Source of the DNA: JAAXHB01 sp965221635
GTDB taxonomy: Bacteria > Actinomycetota > Acidimicrobiia > Acidimicrobiales > Aldehydirespiratoraceae
Length of the DNA: 64,000 nt
NCBI GenBank assembly: GCA_965221635.1
Contig: OZ244902.1
Span: forward strand, 3,286,001-3,350,000
Reading direction: 5' to 3'
In this document: positions 8,692 through 18,052 of the stretch, in pieces
Layout of the letters: each line of letters begins with the position of its first letter
Numbering within the stretch: the stretch's first letter is position 1
Notes under the pieces: generated by a model
The model's database searches: none
Told to the model about the DNA's origin: nothing
Seen by the model: only the letters and a program-made list of their open reading frames with translations
Position numbers and translations under genes: made by a program

Positions 8692-9497
8692 ATGTGGCTC
8701 CTTTCGGGTTCGTGGGTGTCGAGACGCACCGGGTTGGAGAGAACTCCGATACCGGTGACCTCGATATCGACTGTGTCGCCCGGCGCGATCTGACAGTTGG
8801 AATCGGCCCCCATCCACAGCACATCTCCGGGAAAGAATGTGATGTAACGGGATGCCTCTACGATGAAATCCCAGGGGTCGAACACCATGTCTCCGGTAGC
8901 GAACTTGGCCTCTACCTCGCCGTTGATTCGGACGATGGTCGTCTGGGCCATGGGGTCGACGTCGGTGGTGATCCAGGGGCCCATCGGTTTGAACGTGTCG
9001 CTGTTCTTGCTGCGCCAGAAGGTGCGGTCGCTGTGCTGCCACTGCCTGGCACTCACGTCGTTGCCGATGGTCCAGCCGAACACCGACTCCTGAGCCTCGG
9101 CTCGCGACGCGTTGCGCACGTGTCGCCCCATCACGGCCACGACCTCACCTTCGGCCTCGAATCGACCGGTCACATCCGGCGGCACCCGTATGGGCTGACG
9201 ATGGCCGATCAGCGCATTGTTCGCCCGGTAACCCACCTCGGGACGTTCGGGGACAACAACGTCGCGACCAGTGGCCCGGGCGTGTTCTATGTGGCCTTGG
9301 TAGTTCAGGCCGACCGCGTAGAACACGAACGGCACAACAGGCGGCAGGAACACGGCCTCCGCGATGGGCACCGAAGAGTCAACGTCGGGATCGCCCTCCA
9401 AGGGCGACCCGGTCAACAGATGAACAGCTTCATCGTCCATGCGTGCCCAGCGTGACTCGCCATCGATGGACACCCTTCCGTAGCGCATGGCCGTCAT
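8688..9497 (-). CDS. Fumarylacetoacetate hydrolase (FAH) family protein
   Basis: The 269-aa FAH-fold enzyme has the domain core starting at FYAVGLNYQGHIEHA. The metal-binding acidic pair lies in FEAEGEVVAVMG, followed by GWTIGNDVSARQWQ and the closing FFPGDVLWMGAD and GDTVDIEV segments. Family members hydrolyse, hydrate or decarboxylate 2-hydroxy-dienoates and acylpyruvates, as in the 4-oxalocrotonate branch of meta-cleavage. This fits the adjacent extradiol-type dioxygenase and aldehyde dehydrogenase. The start MTAMRYG at 9497 overlaps the aldehyde dehydrogenase stop by 4 bases; the longer open frame upstream is only a shadow of that gene. Hydratase, decarboxylase and hydrolase functions cannot be distinguished from sequence alone. 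Confidence 0.87.
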   Translation of the reverse strand: MTAMRYGRVSIDGESRWARMDDEAVHLLTGSPLEGDPDVDSSVPIAEAVFLPPVVPFVFYAVGLNYQGHIEHARATGRDVVVPERPEVGYRANNALIGHRQPIRVPPDVTGRFEAEGEVVAVMGRHVRNASRAEAQESVFGWTIGNDVSARQWQHSDRTFWRSKNSDTFKPMGPWITTDVDPMAQTTIVRINGEVEAKFATGDMVFDPWDFIVEASRYITFFPGDVLWMGADSNCQIAPGDTVDIEVTGIGVLSNPVRLDTHEPERSHI

Positions 9498-10971
9498 TCG
9501 CTCAGTAGATGGACGACACGCTTGGTGACCATGTAGGCGTCGAGCCCCTCCGGCCCGCCCTCCCGACCGTACCCGCTGTCTTTGACTCCACCCGAAGGGG
9601 CCTCGTGGATTGATCCGCCACAATGATTTATTGACAGGATTCCGGCCTCGAAGCCCTGAATCAGACGCTCCGCGGTGCTCGAAGATCTGGTGAAGCCATA
9701 GGCGGCCAGCCCGTAGGGCAGGGAGTTGGCCATGGCGATTGCGTCGTCGATGTCTGCGAAGGGCACCACCGGCGCCACCGGGCCGAACGGCTCGGTGGTC
9801 ATCATTTCGCAATCCAATGGCACCCCGGTTAGCACGGTCGGTTCAAAGAAGTAGCCGGGACCGGCCCGGCGGCGACCACCGCATTGGACGGTGGCGCCCC
9901 GATTGACTGCGTCGGCCACAAGGCGCTCCATGGCTGCCAGGCGTCGGGAATTGGCCAGCGGGCCCATCCTGATGCCATCGAGGAGGCCGTCTCCCACGGG
10001 CACTGCCTCGGATGCTTCGACCAACTCGTGAACGAAGGCGTCATGCAGGCTTTCGTGAACGAAGAAGCGACTGGGGGATGTGCACACCTGGCCTGCGTTG
10101 ACGTACTTGGCCGCTGCGGCCAGTCGTGCAGCGCCGCGAGGGTCGGTATCTGCGCAGACGATGACCGGCGCGTGGCCGCCCAGTTCCATGAGAGCCGGCT
10201 TCATCTCGGCGCCCGCCGCGGCCGCGAGGAGTTTGCCCACCGGAACCGAGCCGGTGAAGGCCACCATTCGGATCGCCGGTGCAGGAATCAGATGCGAGGA
10301 CACCTCCGGCGGATCACCGAAGACGAGGTTGAGCACATCGGAGGGAAGCCCCGCGTCCTGGAAGCACCGGACGATCTCGCAAGCCGTGCCCGGCGTCTCC
10401 TCGGATGCCTTGATGACAATCGAGCATCCAGCGGACAGCGCTGCGGAGATCTTGCGCATCGGCCCCCCGGCGCGGGGAAATTCCATGGCGTGAAGGCAGC
10501 CACCGGTCCGATTGGCTCAAGCCTCACCGTTACGACGCGGTCGGCTGCGCTGGGGATGATGCGGCCGTAGGCGCGACGGGCGTCGTCGGCGTGCCACCGC
10601 AGAGAGCCGGCCACTCGGGTCACCTCACCACGGGCTTCGCCCAAAGGCTTTCCCTCCTCGAGAGTCATAACACGTCCGATGTGGGCGCTGCGCTCAATGA
10701 GCAGATCCGATGCCCGATAGAGAATCCGGGTGCGCTCAACCACGGGAATCCCCCTCCACACCCCGAAACCACGCACTGCCGCTTCGACCGCTTCGTCGAG
10801 ATCGGCAGGCGAAGCCAACGGCACTTCGCCCAGATTCCCTTCGGTGGCCGGATTAACGATCGGCCAGCTCCGACCCGAGGTTCCAGAGGTCCACTTGCCG
10901 CCGATGTGCATCTGCACGTGGGGATATCCGCCGGCAGCGCAGGAAATTCCGGATTGCTTCGGTGTCCTCAT
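9494..10971 (-). pseudogene. Aldehyde dehydrogenase, interrupted by a one-base frameshift
   Basis: Two reading frames together make one NAD(P)-dependent aldehyde dehydrogenase of normal length (about 490 aa). The upstream part (start ATG 10971, ATGA overlap with the VOC dioxygenase gene) carries GGKWTSGTSG through GPVAAFTPWNFPAPGG. The downstream frame continues GGPMRKISAALSAG, with catalytic Glu in MELGGHAPV and catalytic Cys in GQVCTSPSRF. The join falls exactly on a run of six C (plus strand 10463-10468); one more base would restore a single frame. Either the gene is newly broken or the assembly dropped a homopolymer base. All catalytic residues are intact, which favours an error or a very recent mutation. 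The likely role is oxidation of a ring-fission semialdehyde. Confidence 0.85.
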
Positions 10972-11894
10972 GGCCGGGTCTCCGATGCGGCCGCGTCGCG
11001 GTTGGAGCGCAGCGTCCAGATGTGGTGGCCTGGTGAGGTTTCGTGAACCCGCACGCCGTAGCTCTCGTCGACCCGGTCCATGTCGGCGGCCAGTTCCACC
11101 CGTCCACCGCAGGGGGCTTGAAAGAACCGGAAGATGTTCGAACCGACCACGTGACGGCCGAGCCTGCGGGACTCGGTCCATCCCCGATCCACCATGTGGT
11201 TGCCACCTTCGACCACGTCGTCCAACGAGGCCACCTCGTAGGACACGTGGTTGATGCCCGCTCTGTCGGGGCGGTGAGAAAGCAGCAGGTTGTGCTGGTC
11301 GGCATCACCCTCGCAGCGCATGAACGTGCCCATGGGCTTGACGATGTCGGTCGGGACAAATCCCAGCCGGTCCACATAGAACGCCACCGCCTCGTCTGCG
11401 CCCGCCTTGGGGATGTTCAACGCGACGTGGCACATCCGGATGGGCCTCACAGGCAAGACAGACCCAACCGAATCGTTGAGGCGGCCCACTGAATCCCAAC
11501 GGTTCCCCGGCTTGACCTCCCTGACTTCCGGCTCCACCGTGCAGGTCACAGTGAGACCCAGCCCGAACCCCGTTTGATCAACGCTGCGAAGCACGCCGTC
11601 GTCTCCCAGTTCGAGGTCGCGGTCCGAGGCCACCGCATCCGCGAGGCGCTCGAGTTCGGTCTTGTTGTCCACTCCCCATACAACCTCACGCACGGTCGGA
11701 CCCGCTTCAACAGCAGGATGCGTCAACCTGTCAGCTTTGGCATGCAATCGGAGGGTCTGGCCTGCCAGGGTGGTGAATGCTGCAGTGCTGTCATCCGCGT
11801 GTGACAACGTCAGCCCGAAGTCGGTGAAGAAACGCACGCACGTGGCGAGATCATCGACACTGTAGGTCACCGATTCGATGCACTGAATGCCCAA
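10968..11894 (-). CDS. Two-module VOC extradiol dioxygenase-like protein
   Basis: The 308-aa protein has two VOC modules (about residues 1-135 and 150-275). The second carries the 2-His-1-carboxylate iron triad typical of type I extradiol ring-cleavage dioxygenases: His156 in MCHVALNI, His216 in INHVSYEV and Glu267 in GGRVELAA. The first module lacks such ligands, as expected for the structural domain. These enzymes open catechols next to the two hydroxyls. Translation starts at TTG with a perfect AAGGAGG 6 nt ahead. It is the first gene of the minus-strand catabolic operon, 145 nt from the LysR gene. A glyoxalase-like non-dioxygenase activity remains possible. Confidence 0.82.
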   Translation of the reverse strand: MGIQCIESVTYSVDDLATCVRFFTDFGLTLSHADDSTAAFTTLAGQTLRLHAKADRLTHPAVEAGPTVREVVWGVDNKTELERLADAVASDRDLELGDDGVLRSVDQTGFGLGLTVTCTVEPEVREVKPGNRWDSVGRLNDSVGSVLPVRPIRMCHVALNIPKAGADEAVAFYVDRLGFVPTDIVKPMGTFMRCEGDADQHNLLLSHRPDRAGINHVSYEVASLDDVVEGGNHMVDRGWTESRRLGRHVVGSNIFRFFQAPCGGRVELAADMDRVDESYGVRVHETSPGHHIWTLRSNRDAAASETRP

Positions 11895-12039
11895 GGCGGT
11901 CCTCCTTCAAGGTCCTCGGGAAGGGTCGCGGCCCGCCATCAGCGTAAGAAGCCCAACTTCCACCTTCAATCCCACGAGTCAAGGGATCTCCCACACCTAG
12001 ATTGCAGATCACACACGCCCGTGCCGGCGCAAATCAGGC

Positions 12040-12942
12040 CTACGAAGGTGTTGGAACCCGGGCGAACCACTCGATGACGAAGTCGAGAAATACCTTGACC
12101 TTCTTTGGGGTCTGGCGACCCGGACTGTAGATGGCGAACAGCGGCCGAACCGGCACCGGAACATCGGGCAGCACGGCGCAAAGAGTCCCGTCGGCCAGGT
12201 AGTCGGCCACCGACCGTCGGGGAAGCAACGCGATTCCTCGCCCGTGGACAGCTGCTTTCAGCAGAGCCAGGTAGGAGTTCGCAAGGAAGGCGACGGGGTG
12301 GACACCACGAAGCACGTTGTATCGCACCTGCCCGATCTGCCACGTCGAATCATTGGCGTGCACAAGGAAGTCGTGATCGGAGAGATCGTCGGGGCTCGTC
12401 GGGAAGCCCCGCTTGTCCAGATAGCTCTCGGCCGCGCACAGCACGAAGTGCAGATCTGCGATCTGCTTGAGGCGCACACCGGAATCCTGGAGATCCCGTG
12501 TGTGGAACGCCACATCGAATCCCCGGTCCAGAAAGTCGTAGGTGCGGTCCGACATACCACCAAGTTCGAGCCGAACCGTGATCTTGGGATGAGCGACAGC
12601 AAAGGCCGACACCGCGTCTCCGAGGTCGAGCAGGCCGATCCACTTGGGGGAGATGATCGACAACCTGCCCTCGGGCCGGTCGCGGGCGTGCCGGATGGCC
12701 TTGTCCTCGGCGTCGATCTCATCGAGAATCCGCCGGGCAAACTCGCTGTAGTGCACGCCGAGTTCGGTCAGGCTCACCGATCGAGCGGTGCGGTTCACCA
12801 GGCGGACACCCAACTGACGCTCCAAATCCGCGACGTGTCGGGAAATCTGTGAGCCCGACGTGTACAGAGCCTTCGCCGCCGCGCTGAAGCTGCCCAGATC
12901 CGCGACTGTCACGAAACTGCGCATCACAAGCAGTCGGTTCAA
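12040..12942 (-). CDS. LysR family transcriptional regulator
   Basis: The 300-aa regulator has an N-terminal winged HTH (LLVMRSFVTVADLGSFSAAA through the recognition helix TSGSQISRHVADLE) and a LysR substrate-binding domain from about residue 90. The last domain contains the usual GIALLPR strand. Start choice: TTG at 12942 has AAGGGGG 3 nt upstream and begins LNRLLVMRSF as related regulators do. An in-frame ATG at 12969 lacks a ribosome site. It lies behind the catabolic operon in the same orientation and faces the cupin/LigM genes across a 200-nt gap. It probably senses a pathway aromatic and controls both sides. Confidence 0.88.
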   Translation of the reverse strand: MNRLLVMRSFVTVADLGSFSAAAKALYTSGSQISRHVADLERQLGVRLVNRTARSVSLTELGVHYSEFARRILDEIDAEDKAIRHARDRPEGRLSIISPKWIGLLDLGDAVSAFAVAHPKITVRLELGGMSDRTYDFLDRGFDVAFHTRDLQDSGVRLKQIADLHFVLCAAESYLDKRGFPTSPDDLSDHDFLVHANDSTWQIGQVRYNVLRGVHPVAFLANSYLALLKAAVHGRGIALLPRRSVADYLADGTLCAVLPDVPVPVRPLFAIYSPGRQTPKKVKVFLDFVIEWFARVPTPS

Positions 12943-13142
12943 AGGACCCCCTTCGGCAGGCATGCGCATTCAGGCCTGCATGGACTCGGCACGACGCTAC
13001 CACCGGCCCGGTGCCTGCTTGAGGCGATTGTGGCTGCTCCCACCTGCGCATCGGCGCAAGGTAACCATGCACTTCCTCGGCCTCTCCAACGAAGTACCCA
13101 CCCCTTACCATGACCTGAGGGTGTTCTACAAGGGAAGCAGCC
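12943..13142. promoter_or_regulatory. Divergent intergenic region between LysR regulator and cupin/LigM genes
   Basis: This 200-nt gap separates a LysR gene from the oppositely transcribed cupin and ligM-like genes, the classic position for LysR binding. It ends with GGGAAG just ahead of the cupin ATG. I could not identify a convincing T-N11-A box by eye, so only the location supports a regulatory role. Confidence 0.4.
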
Positions 13143-13547
13143 ATGACCGTGATCGTCAAAGTGCGCAATGTCGCCAAACTCGACCGGGGCGGATCGGTGG
13201 TCACAACGCCACTCATCACCAAAGAGTCGGCCGGCGGTGAGAACCTCATCACCAGCGGCATCAGCACCTACCCGGTGGGTGGCGGGGCGCCCATGCACTC
13301 CCACAACTGTGACGAGCAGGTAACCATCCTCGAAGGTGACGCCGAAGTCGTGGTCGAGGGCATGGCCACGCGCCTTGAACAATACGACACCACCTACATC
13401 GGACCCATGCAGTCCCATTTGTTCCGCAACGTCGGTGACACCCCGTTGCGAATCCTCTGGGTGTACACGTCAGCGAGGGTTACCAGGACGTTCGCAGACA
13501 CTGGCGAAACCGTTGAGCACCTCTCCTCCGAAGACCAGATGGGATGA
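13143..13547 (+). CDS. Cupin domain protein
   Basis: This 134-aa single-domain cupin has cupin motif 1 in MHSHNCDEQVTILEGDAEV (about residues 53-71), with His-His and Glu metal ligands. Motif 2 lies in GPMQSHLFRNVGDTPLRILW, with its His near residue 94. It is likely a metal-binding beta-barrel in the cytoplasm. Small cupins next to demethylation and aromatic genes may be isomerases, dioxygenases or ligand sensors. A GGGAAG ribosome site precedes the ATG. The LigM-like gene begins 55 nt downstream, so the two are probably co-transcribed. No specific function can be assigned. Confidence 0.83.
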   Translation: MTVIVKVRNVAKLDRGGSVVTTPLITKESAGGENLITSGISTYPVGGGAPMHSHNCDEQVTILEGDAEVVVEGMATRLEQYDTTYIGPMQSHLFRNVGDTPLRILWVYTSARVTRTFADTGETVEHLSSEDQMG

Positions 13548-13602
13548 CCGTTAGCCGTCCGATACCCGCGTGCCGCCAGCGCCGCAGAGAGGAGCAATAG
13601 CC

Positions 13603-14937
13603 GTGAGGCCTCCAACGTTGCAGGAAGCCATCGACAAGGCGGGCTCCCCCATGCATCTGCTTTGGAAACCCAACCCCGAGACGAGAGCCGTTCCGGTGGT
13701 GCAACCCGAGTACGCCGGATGGCGCCAGGAACAGGCCGCCTGGCGTGACGGCGTGTCGATCGCCGAGATGTCCTACCACATGTGGGATTTGTTCATTGAT
13801 GGCCCCGATTCGCTTGAACTGCTCAGCAGTGTCAGCGCAAACGACTACCAGTCGTTTGCCATCGGGCAGTGCAAGCAGTTCGTTCCGGTTACCGAGGCCG
13901 GTCACATCATCACCGACGGAATGCTCATGCGCACCGGGGAGCACAGCTTCACACTCACCGGAGTGCCCGCCGCGCAGAACTGGGTGGCCTACCACGCTCA
14001 ATCCGGAGATTACGACGTGGAGTGCACCTCCGACCCGGACTCGTCGATGGACCCGCAGCGCCGTCCCAGGCTGTTCCGTCTACAGATCCAGGGGCCCCAG
14101 GCTTTGGACTTGGTGGAAACAGCGTTTGGTGGCCCGCTGCCACGGATGAAGTTCCTGCACTCGGCGCCCGTGAGTCTCTCCGGGAGAAGCATCACCGCTT
14201 TGCGTCACGGGATGTCGGGACAACTCGGCTACGAGTTCATCGGCGATTACGACGACCGCGAGGCAGTGAAGGATGCCCTGATAACCGCCGGATCGGAGTT
14301 CGGCCTTGTGCACATCGGTGGCAAGGCGTACTTCACCAACGGCATCGAGAGCGGCTGGATCCCCACGCCGACACCGGGCATCTACACCGATCCGGGCCTC
14401 GCCGAATACCGAAGCTTTGTGAGCCTTTTCTCCTTCGAGGGAATGCGGGGCCTCAACGGCAGCCTGTTCTCACCCAATGTGGAGGACTACTACGTATCGC
14501 CCTACGAACTCGGCTACGGCCGTTCAATCAAGTTCAACCACGACTTCATCGGCCGTGAGGCCCTCGAGCGGGCCCACGACGAGGGAGTTCCCCGAAAACG
14601 AGTCACGTTGGTGTTCGAAACCGACGACGTGAATCGAGTCTTCGGCGCGGATCACGACTTCATTCTCAGTTATGCCCGATACCGAATCGAGTCCAGCGAC
14701 GCCCTGGTTGGCATGACCTTCTACACGGCCTTCATCGACCCTGTTGGCACCATCCTCTCGCTGGTGCTCATCAACAGCGAGTACGCCGAACCGGGAACGC
14801 GTGTGGAAGTGGTGTGGGGGGAGCATCCGGGACACGGAACCGACCCCGACGCCGACCTTGGCTTCCCACGGCTACGGGCCACCGTCGCACCATCTCCGTA
14901 CAACGAGTTCGCCCGAACCACCTACCGCCGGAACTAG
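13603..14937 (+). CDS. LigM-type tetrahydrofolate-dependent aryl O-demethylase (copy 1)
   Basis: This 444-aa protein belongs to the GcvT/aminomethyltransferase fold and reads like LigM, the vanillate/3-O-methylgallate O-demethylase that moves an aryl methyl to THF. Diagnostic stretches are YHMWDLFIDG, ALRHGMSGQLGYEF, ESGWIPTPTPGIYT, NVEDYYVSPYELGYG and the C-terminal PYNEFARTTY. The GTG at 13603 follows AGAGAGGAG and aligns exactly with the ATG of the paralogue at 22584. A frame extension to 13570 is therefore rejected. It probably demethylates a methoxylated aromatic in the cytoplasm and yields 5-methyl-THF. DmdA (DMSP demethylase) shares the fold, but these signatures fit LigM better. Confidence 0.85.
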   Translation: MRPPTLQEAIDKAGSPMHLLWKPNPETRAVPVVQPEYAGWRQEQAAWRDGVSIAEMSYHMWDLFIDGPDSLELLSSVSANDYQSFAIGQCKQFVPVTEAGHIITDGMLMRTGEHSFTLTGVPAAQNWVAYHAQSGDYDVECTSDPDSSMDPQRRPRLFRLQIQGPQALDLVETAFGGPLPRMKFLHSAPVSLSGRSITALRHGMSGQLGYEFIGDYDDREAVKDALITAGSEFGLVHIGGKAYFTNGIESGWIPTPTPGIYTDPGLAEYRSFVSLFSFEGMRGLNGSLFSPNVEDYYVSPYELGYGRSIKFNHDFIGREALERAHDEGVPRKRVTLVFETDDVNRVFGADHDFILSYARYRIESSDALVGMTFYTAFIDPVGTILSLVLINSEYAEPGTRVEVVWGEHPGHGTDPDADLGFPRLRATVAPSPYNEFARTTYRRN

Positions 14938-14984
14938 CCGCCCGGCACGCCGATCAGCGGCCAACAGCCGCAAAGGTGACTTGA

Positions 14985-16100
14985 TCAGCCCTTCGGCAGC
15001 TCGCAATCACCGACCACCGGCGGTTCGCCGGGATGGCCCTCGGAGTAGATGTGACAGGCCACTTCGCTTCCGTCGCGCAGGGTTTGCAGCGGCGGCGTGA
15101 CCGATTCGCAAACGTCCATCACGCTTGAGCAGCGAAGGCGGAACGGACAGCCCTGCCCTCCACGGGGCGGAGTCTCCGTTGCGCGATTGTTGCGATGGGC
15201 TGCTCGGCGGGCGCGGCGTCGCTCCCGGATCTGCGGGTGGGAAGCGGGCCTGGCGGCCAACAGCGCTCGCGTGTAGGGGTGCTTGGGATGGCCGAAAAGG
15301 AGCTCCTTGGAAGCGGTTTCGACAACCGTTCCCAGGTACATCACAACGATTCGGTCGCAGATGTCGCGCACGACGCCCAGATCGTGCGCGATGAACAGGT
15401 AGCTGAGGTCGGCACTTTGCTGAAGGTCGGCGAGCAGGTTGATGATCTGGGCCTGGGTGGACAGGTCGAGCGCGCTCACAGCCTCGTCGCAAATCACCAG
15501 ATCCGAATCCAGCGCGAGGGCCCTGGCGATGGCCACCCGCTGCTGTTGTCCCCCTGACAACTCGGACGGATAGCGGTGGAGGTGGGCGGGCAGCAGTCCC
15601 ACGCGCTCGAAGGCTGCGGCGGCCGCTTCGTTGCGGACGGACCTCGACCTCACTCCGTGGCGCCGCAGTGTGTTCGTCACCGCCCGGGCGGCCACATGAC
15701 GCGGATTGAGGGAAGACTTCGGGTCCTGAAAGACGGCTTGCACCGATCGCCGGTACCAGAGCGGGGTCCGTCGCCCGAACCCGGTCACGTCGGCGCCGTC
15801 GAAGCAGATCGACCCGTCGCTTACGTCGGCGAGCCGCAAAATGGCGCGCGCTGTGGTGCTCTTGCCTGAACCGGACTCGCCCACCAAGCCCAGCGTCTCA
15901 CCCCTGGACATCTCAAACGAAATCATGTCGACCGCAGTGACCGGATCCCGGCGGCTCAGCACGCCCCCGCCGGTGAAGGTCACGGTGACATCGCGCAACT
16001 CCAGGAGTGGATCGGCGGCCACTGACGGGTCGGCGCGGCGTCCGTGACCGGTTCGAGTGGGCTGCCTTGCAGCGCCGCGGATCGCCTCGGATCGTTTCAT
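14985..16100 (-). CDS. Peptide/nickel-type ABC transporter ATP-binding protein (DppF/OppF-like)
   Basis: This is a 371-aa ATPase of the dipeptide/oligopeptide family. It has Walker A GESGSGKSTTARA, the Q-loop in VFQDPKSSLNPR, signature LSGGQQQRVAIARAL, Walker B LVICDEAVSALD and an H-loop in FIAHDLGVV. The C-terminal oligo_HPY region has the Cys-rich PFRLRCSSVMDVC motif, which binds an iron-sulfur cluster in relatives. The start MKRSEAIRG at 16100 gives an ATGA overlap with the upstream permease-ATPase fusion; a longer in-frame start lies inside that gene. It is the last gene of the importer operon and pairs with the ATPase half of the fusion protein. Confidence 0.92.
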   Translation of the reverse strand: MKRSEAIRGAARQPTRTGHGRRADPSVAADPLLELRDVTVTFTGGGVLSRRDPVTAVDMISFEMSRGETLGLVGESGSGKSTTARAILRLADVSDGSICFDGADVTGFGRRTPLWYRRSVQAVFQDPKSSLNPRHVAARAVTNTLRRHGVRSRSVRNEAAAAAFERVGLLPAHLHRYPSELSGGQQQRVAIARALALDSDLVICDEAVSALDLSTQAQIINLLADLQQSADLSYLFIAHDLGVVRDICDRIVVMYLGTVVETASKELLFGHPKHPYTRALLAARPASHPQIRERRRARRAAHRNNRATETPPRGGQGCPFRLRCSSVMDVCESVTPPLQTLRDGSEVACHIYSEGHPGEPPVVGDCELPKG

Positions 16101-18052
16101 CGCCGGGTCGGCTCTCGTGCGAACTCTTCGCTGCGCACGCAACGCACGCCATCAACGAAAAGGACGGGCTGCTCGCTGCACCTCGTCTGAGCGAACGAGC
16201 ACCGGTTTGCGAATCGACACCCCATCGGCCATTCGCCAGGTAGCGGCACACGACCGGCAATGATCGGACGGCGGCCCGTCGACGCATCATCGGCAACCGG
16301 ATTGGCCGCCAGCAGGGCATCTGTGTAGGGATGTCGCGGCGAGTCGAACAGCGAGTTCACGTCGTTGATCTCCACGATCTGACCGGCGTACATCACCGCG
16401 ACCCGATCGCAGGTCTCGGCGACCACGCCCAGGTCATGCGTGATGATGAGGATGGCCATGTTCATCGAGTCGCGCAGGTCAAGCAGAAGGTCAAGCACCT
16501 GAGCTTGTGTCGTGGTGTCGAGGGCCGAGGTGGCTTCATCAGCGACGAGCAGTTTCGGCTCGGCTGCCAGTGCCATTGCGATGGCCACCCGCTGGGCCAT
16601 GCCACCCGAGAACTGGTGGGGATAATCGTCGATGCGGGCCGCGGCGTTCTCCACGCCTACAAGGTCGAGCAACTCCACCGTGCGCCGGCGCGCCTCGGAT
16701 CGGGACATGCCAAGGTGGATGCGAAGGGGCTCGCCCACCTGCCGGGAAACCGTGTGTACCGGCGAGAGCGCTGTGGCAGGACTCTGAAAGACAGCTGCAA
16801 CGTCCCGTCCGCGCACTTTGCGCAGCTCTCGCTCAGGCAGCCCGGAGATCTGAGCACCCTCAAGGAGAACCGACCCTTCCGAGAGATACGTGGGACGTGG
16901 AAGCAACCCCAACACTGCACGGGCCAGCATCGACTTTCCCGAACCTGTTTCGCCAAGAAGCCCGAGGACTTCGCCCCGCTCGATTGAGAGTGAGACATCC
17001 TGAATCAGCGGCACCGGCTCCTGGCGAGGTCTAGGCACGGCAACCGAAACGCCACGAACCTCTAGGACGCCACCTGCTCCGAAAGGGTGGTGTGGCGCCG
17101 CGGACGAAGCTTGCGGTTCAAGCCGTGCGTTGCTGCGACGGGTGGGGCGTCGCAGACTCCCCAGCGAAGCTCCACCCAGCACGTCGCTGATTCCGTTTGC
17201 CACGAAATTGAACGCCATCACGCTCAGAATCACGGCCGCACCCGGAGGAACCAGCAGGAACGGGTGCTGACGTATCTCCTCGGCTCCCGACGAGAGGATG
17301 CCACCCCAAGACACGCCTTGGACGCCGACATCCAGGAAGCTCAGCGTCGTTTCGATGATGATGGCCGCGCCCAGCATCAGCGACGCCTGAGCCGTCAATG
17401 GCACGACCAGGTTGGGGAGTATCTGCCGGAAGAGGATGTCGAGAGACCGCAAGCCCGACACTCGCGCTGCGTCGACGTACTCCTTGTTGCGCTCCGCCAA
17501 AGTGACGGCCCGTGTCAAGCGGGCGATCGCCATGCAGAAGACGATGCCGATGGCGAAGACAATGCTCCACACCCCGCGGCCAAACGCCGAGATCAGAGCC
17601 AGCGCCACCACCAAACCGGGCACCGCGTCGGACATGTCGATCACGCGCGAGCCGATCCGGTCGACCCATCCGCCCACGTAGCCGAGCAGCAGACCGAAGG
17701 GCACACCGATCATCGCAGCCACCGCGATTGCGCCAAGAGAAACGGCCAAGGCAACTCTGGTGCCGGCGATCAAGCGGCTCAGCACGTCCTGTCCGAAGCC
17801 ATCGGTACCAAACCAGTGCGAACCACTGGGCCCCTCCAGGGCCGCGGTGAAGTTCTTTTCGTCAGGGTCGAAGGGCGCCAGCAGCTCCGCAAACAACGCC
17901 ACCAACACAAGCAGCACCACAAACGCGAGAGCGACAGCAGTCGACGGGCGCCTGAAGATACGGCCGAAGGTCTCCCTTCCACGGGTCGGCGGCGCCGTCT
18001 GTTCGGGGTTCTGCGCAACGGCGCCCGTCTGTGCTTCACCCGTGGAGGCCAT
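16097..18052 (-). CDS. Fused ABC permease/ATP-binding protein (DppC-DppD fusion)
   Basis: The 651-aa polypeptide joins two normally separate importer subunits. Residues 1-300 are a DppC-type permease with several membrane spans and the EAA coupling loop EYVDAARVSGLRSLDILFRQ (191-210). Residues 328-651 are a DppD-type ATPase with Walker A GETGSGKS (367-374), signature FSGGMAQRVAIAMAL, Walker B LLVADEATSALD and a C-terminal Cys cluster. A basic, proline-rich linker (about 300-328) separates them. Such fusions are known in actinobacteria. The start shares bases with the stop of the DppB-like gene. The importer takes up peptide-like or other organic solutes; the cluster suggests an aromatic conjugate, by inference only. 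Confidence 0.92.
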   Translation of the reverse strand: MASTGEAQTGAVAQNPEQTAPPTRGRETFGRIFRRPSTAVALAFVVLLVLVALFAELLAPFDPDEKNFTAALEGPSGSHWFGTDGFGQDVLSRLIAGTRVALAVSLGAIAVAAMIGVPFGLLLGYVGGWVDRIGSRVIDMSDAVPGLVVALALISAFGRGVWSIVFAIGIVFCMAIARLTRAVTLAERNKEYVDAARVSGLRSLDILFRQILPNLVVPLTAQASLMLGAAIIIETTLSFLDVGVQGVSWGGILSSGAEEIRQHPFLLVPPGAAVILSVMAFNFVANGISDVLGGASLGSLRRPTRRSNARLEPQASSAAPHHPFGAGGVLEVRGVSVAVPRPRQEPVPLIQDVSLSIERGEVLGLLGETGSGKSMLARAVLGLLPRPTYLSEGSVLLEGAQISGLPERELRKVRGRDVAAVFQSPATALSPVHTVSRQVGEPLRIHLGMSRSEARRRTVELLDLVGVENAAARIDDYPHQFSGGMAQRVAIAMALAAEPKLLVADEATSALDTTTQAQVLDLLLDLRDSMNMAILIITHDLGVVAETCDRVAVMYAGQIVEINDVNSLFDSPRHPYTDALLAANPVADDASTGRRPIIAGRVPLPGEWPMGCRFANRCSFAQTRCSEQPVLFVDGVRCVRSEEFAREPTRR

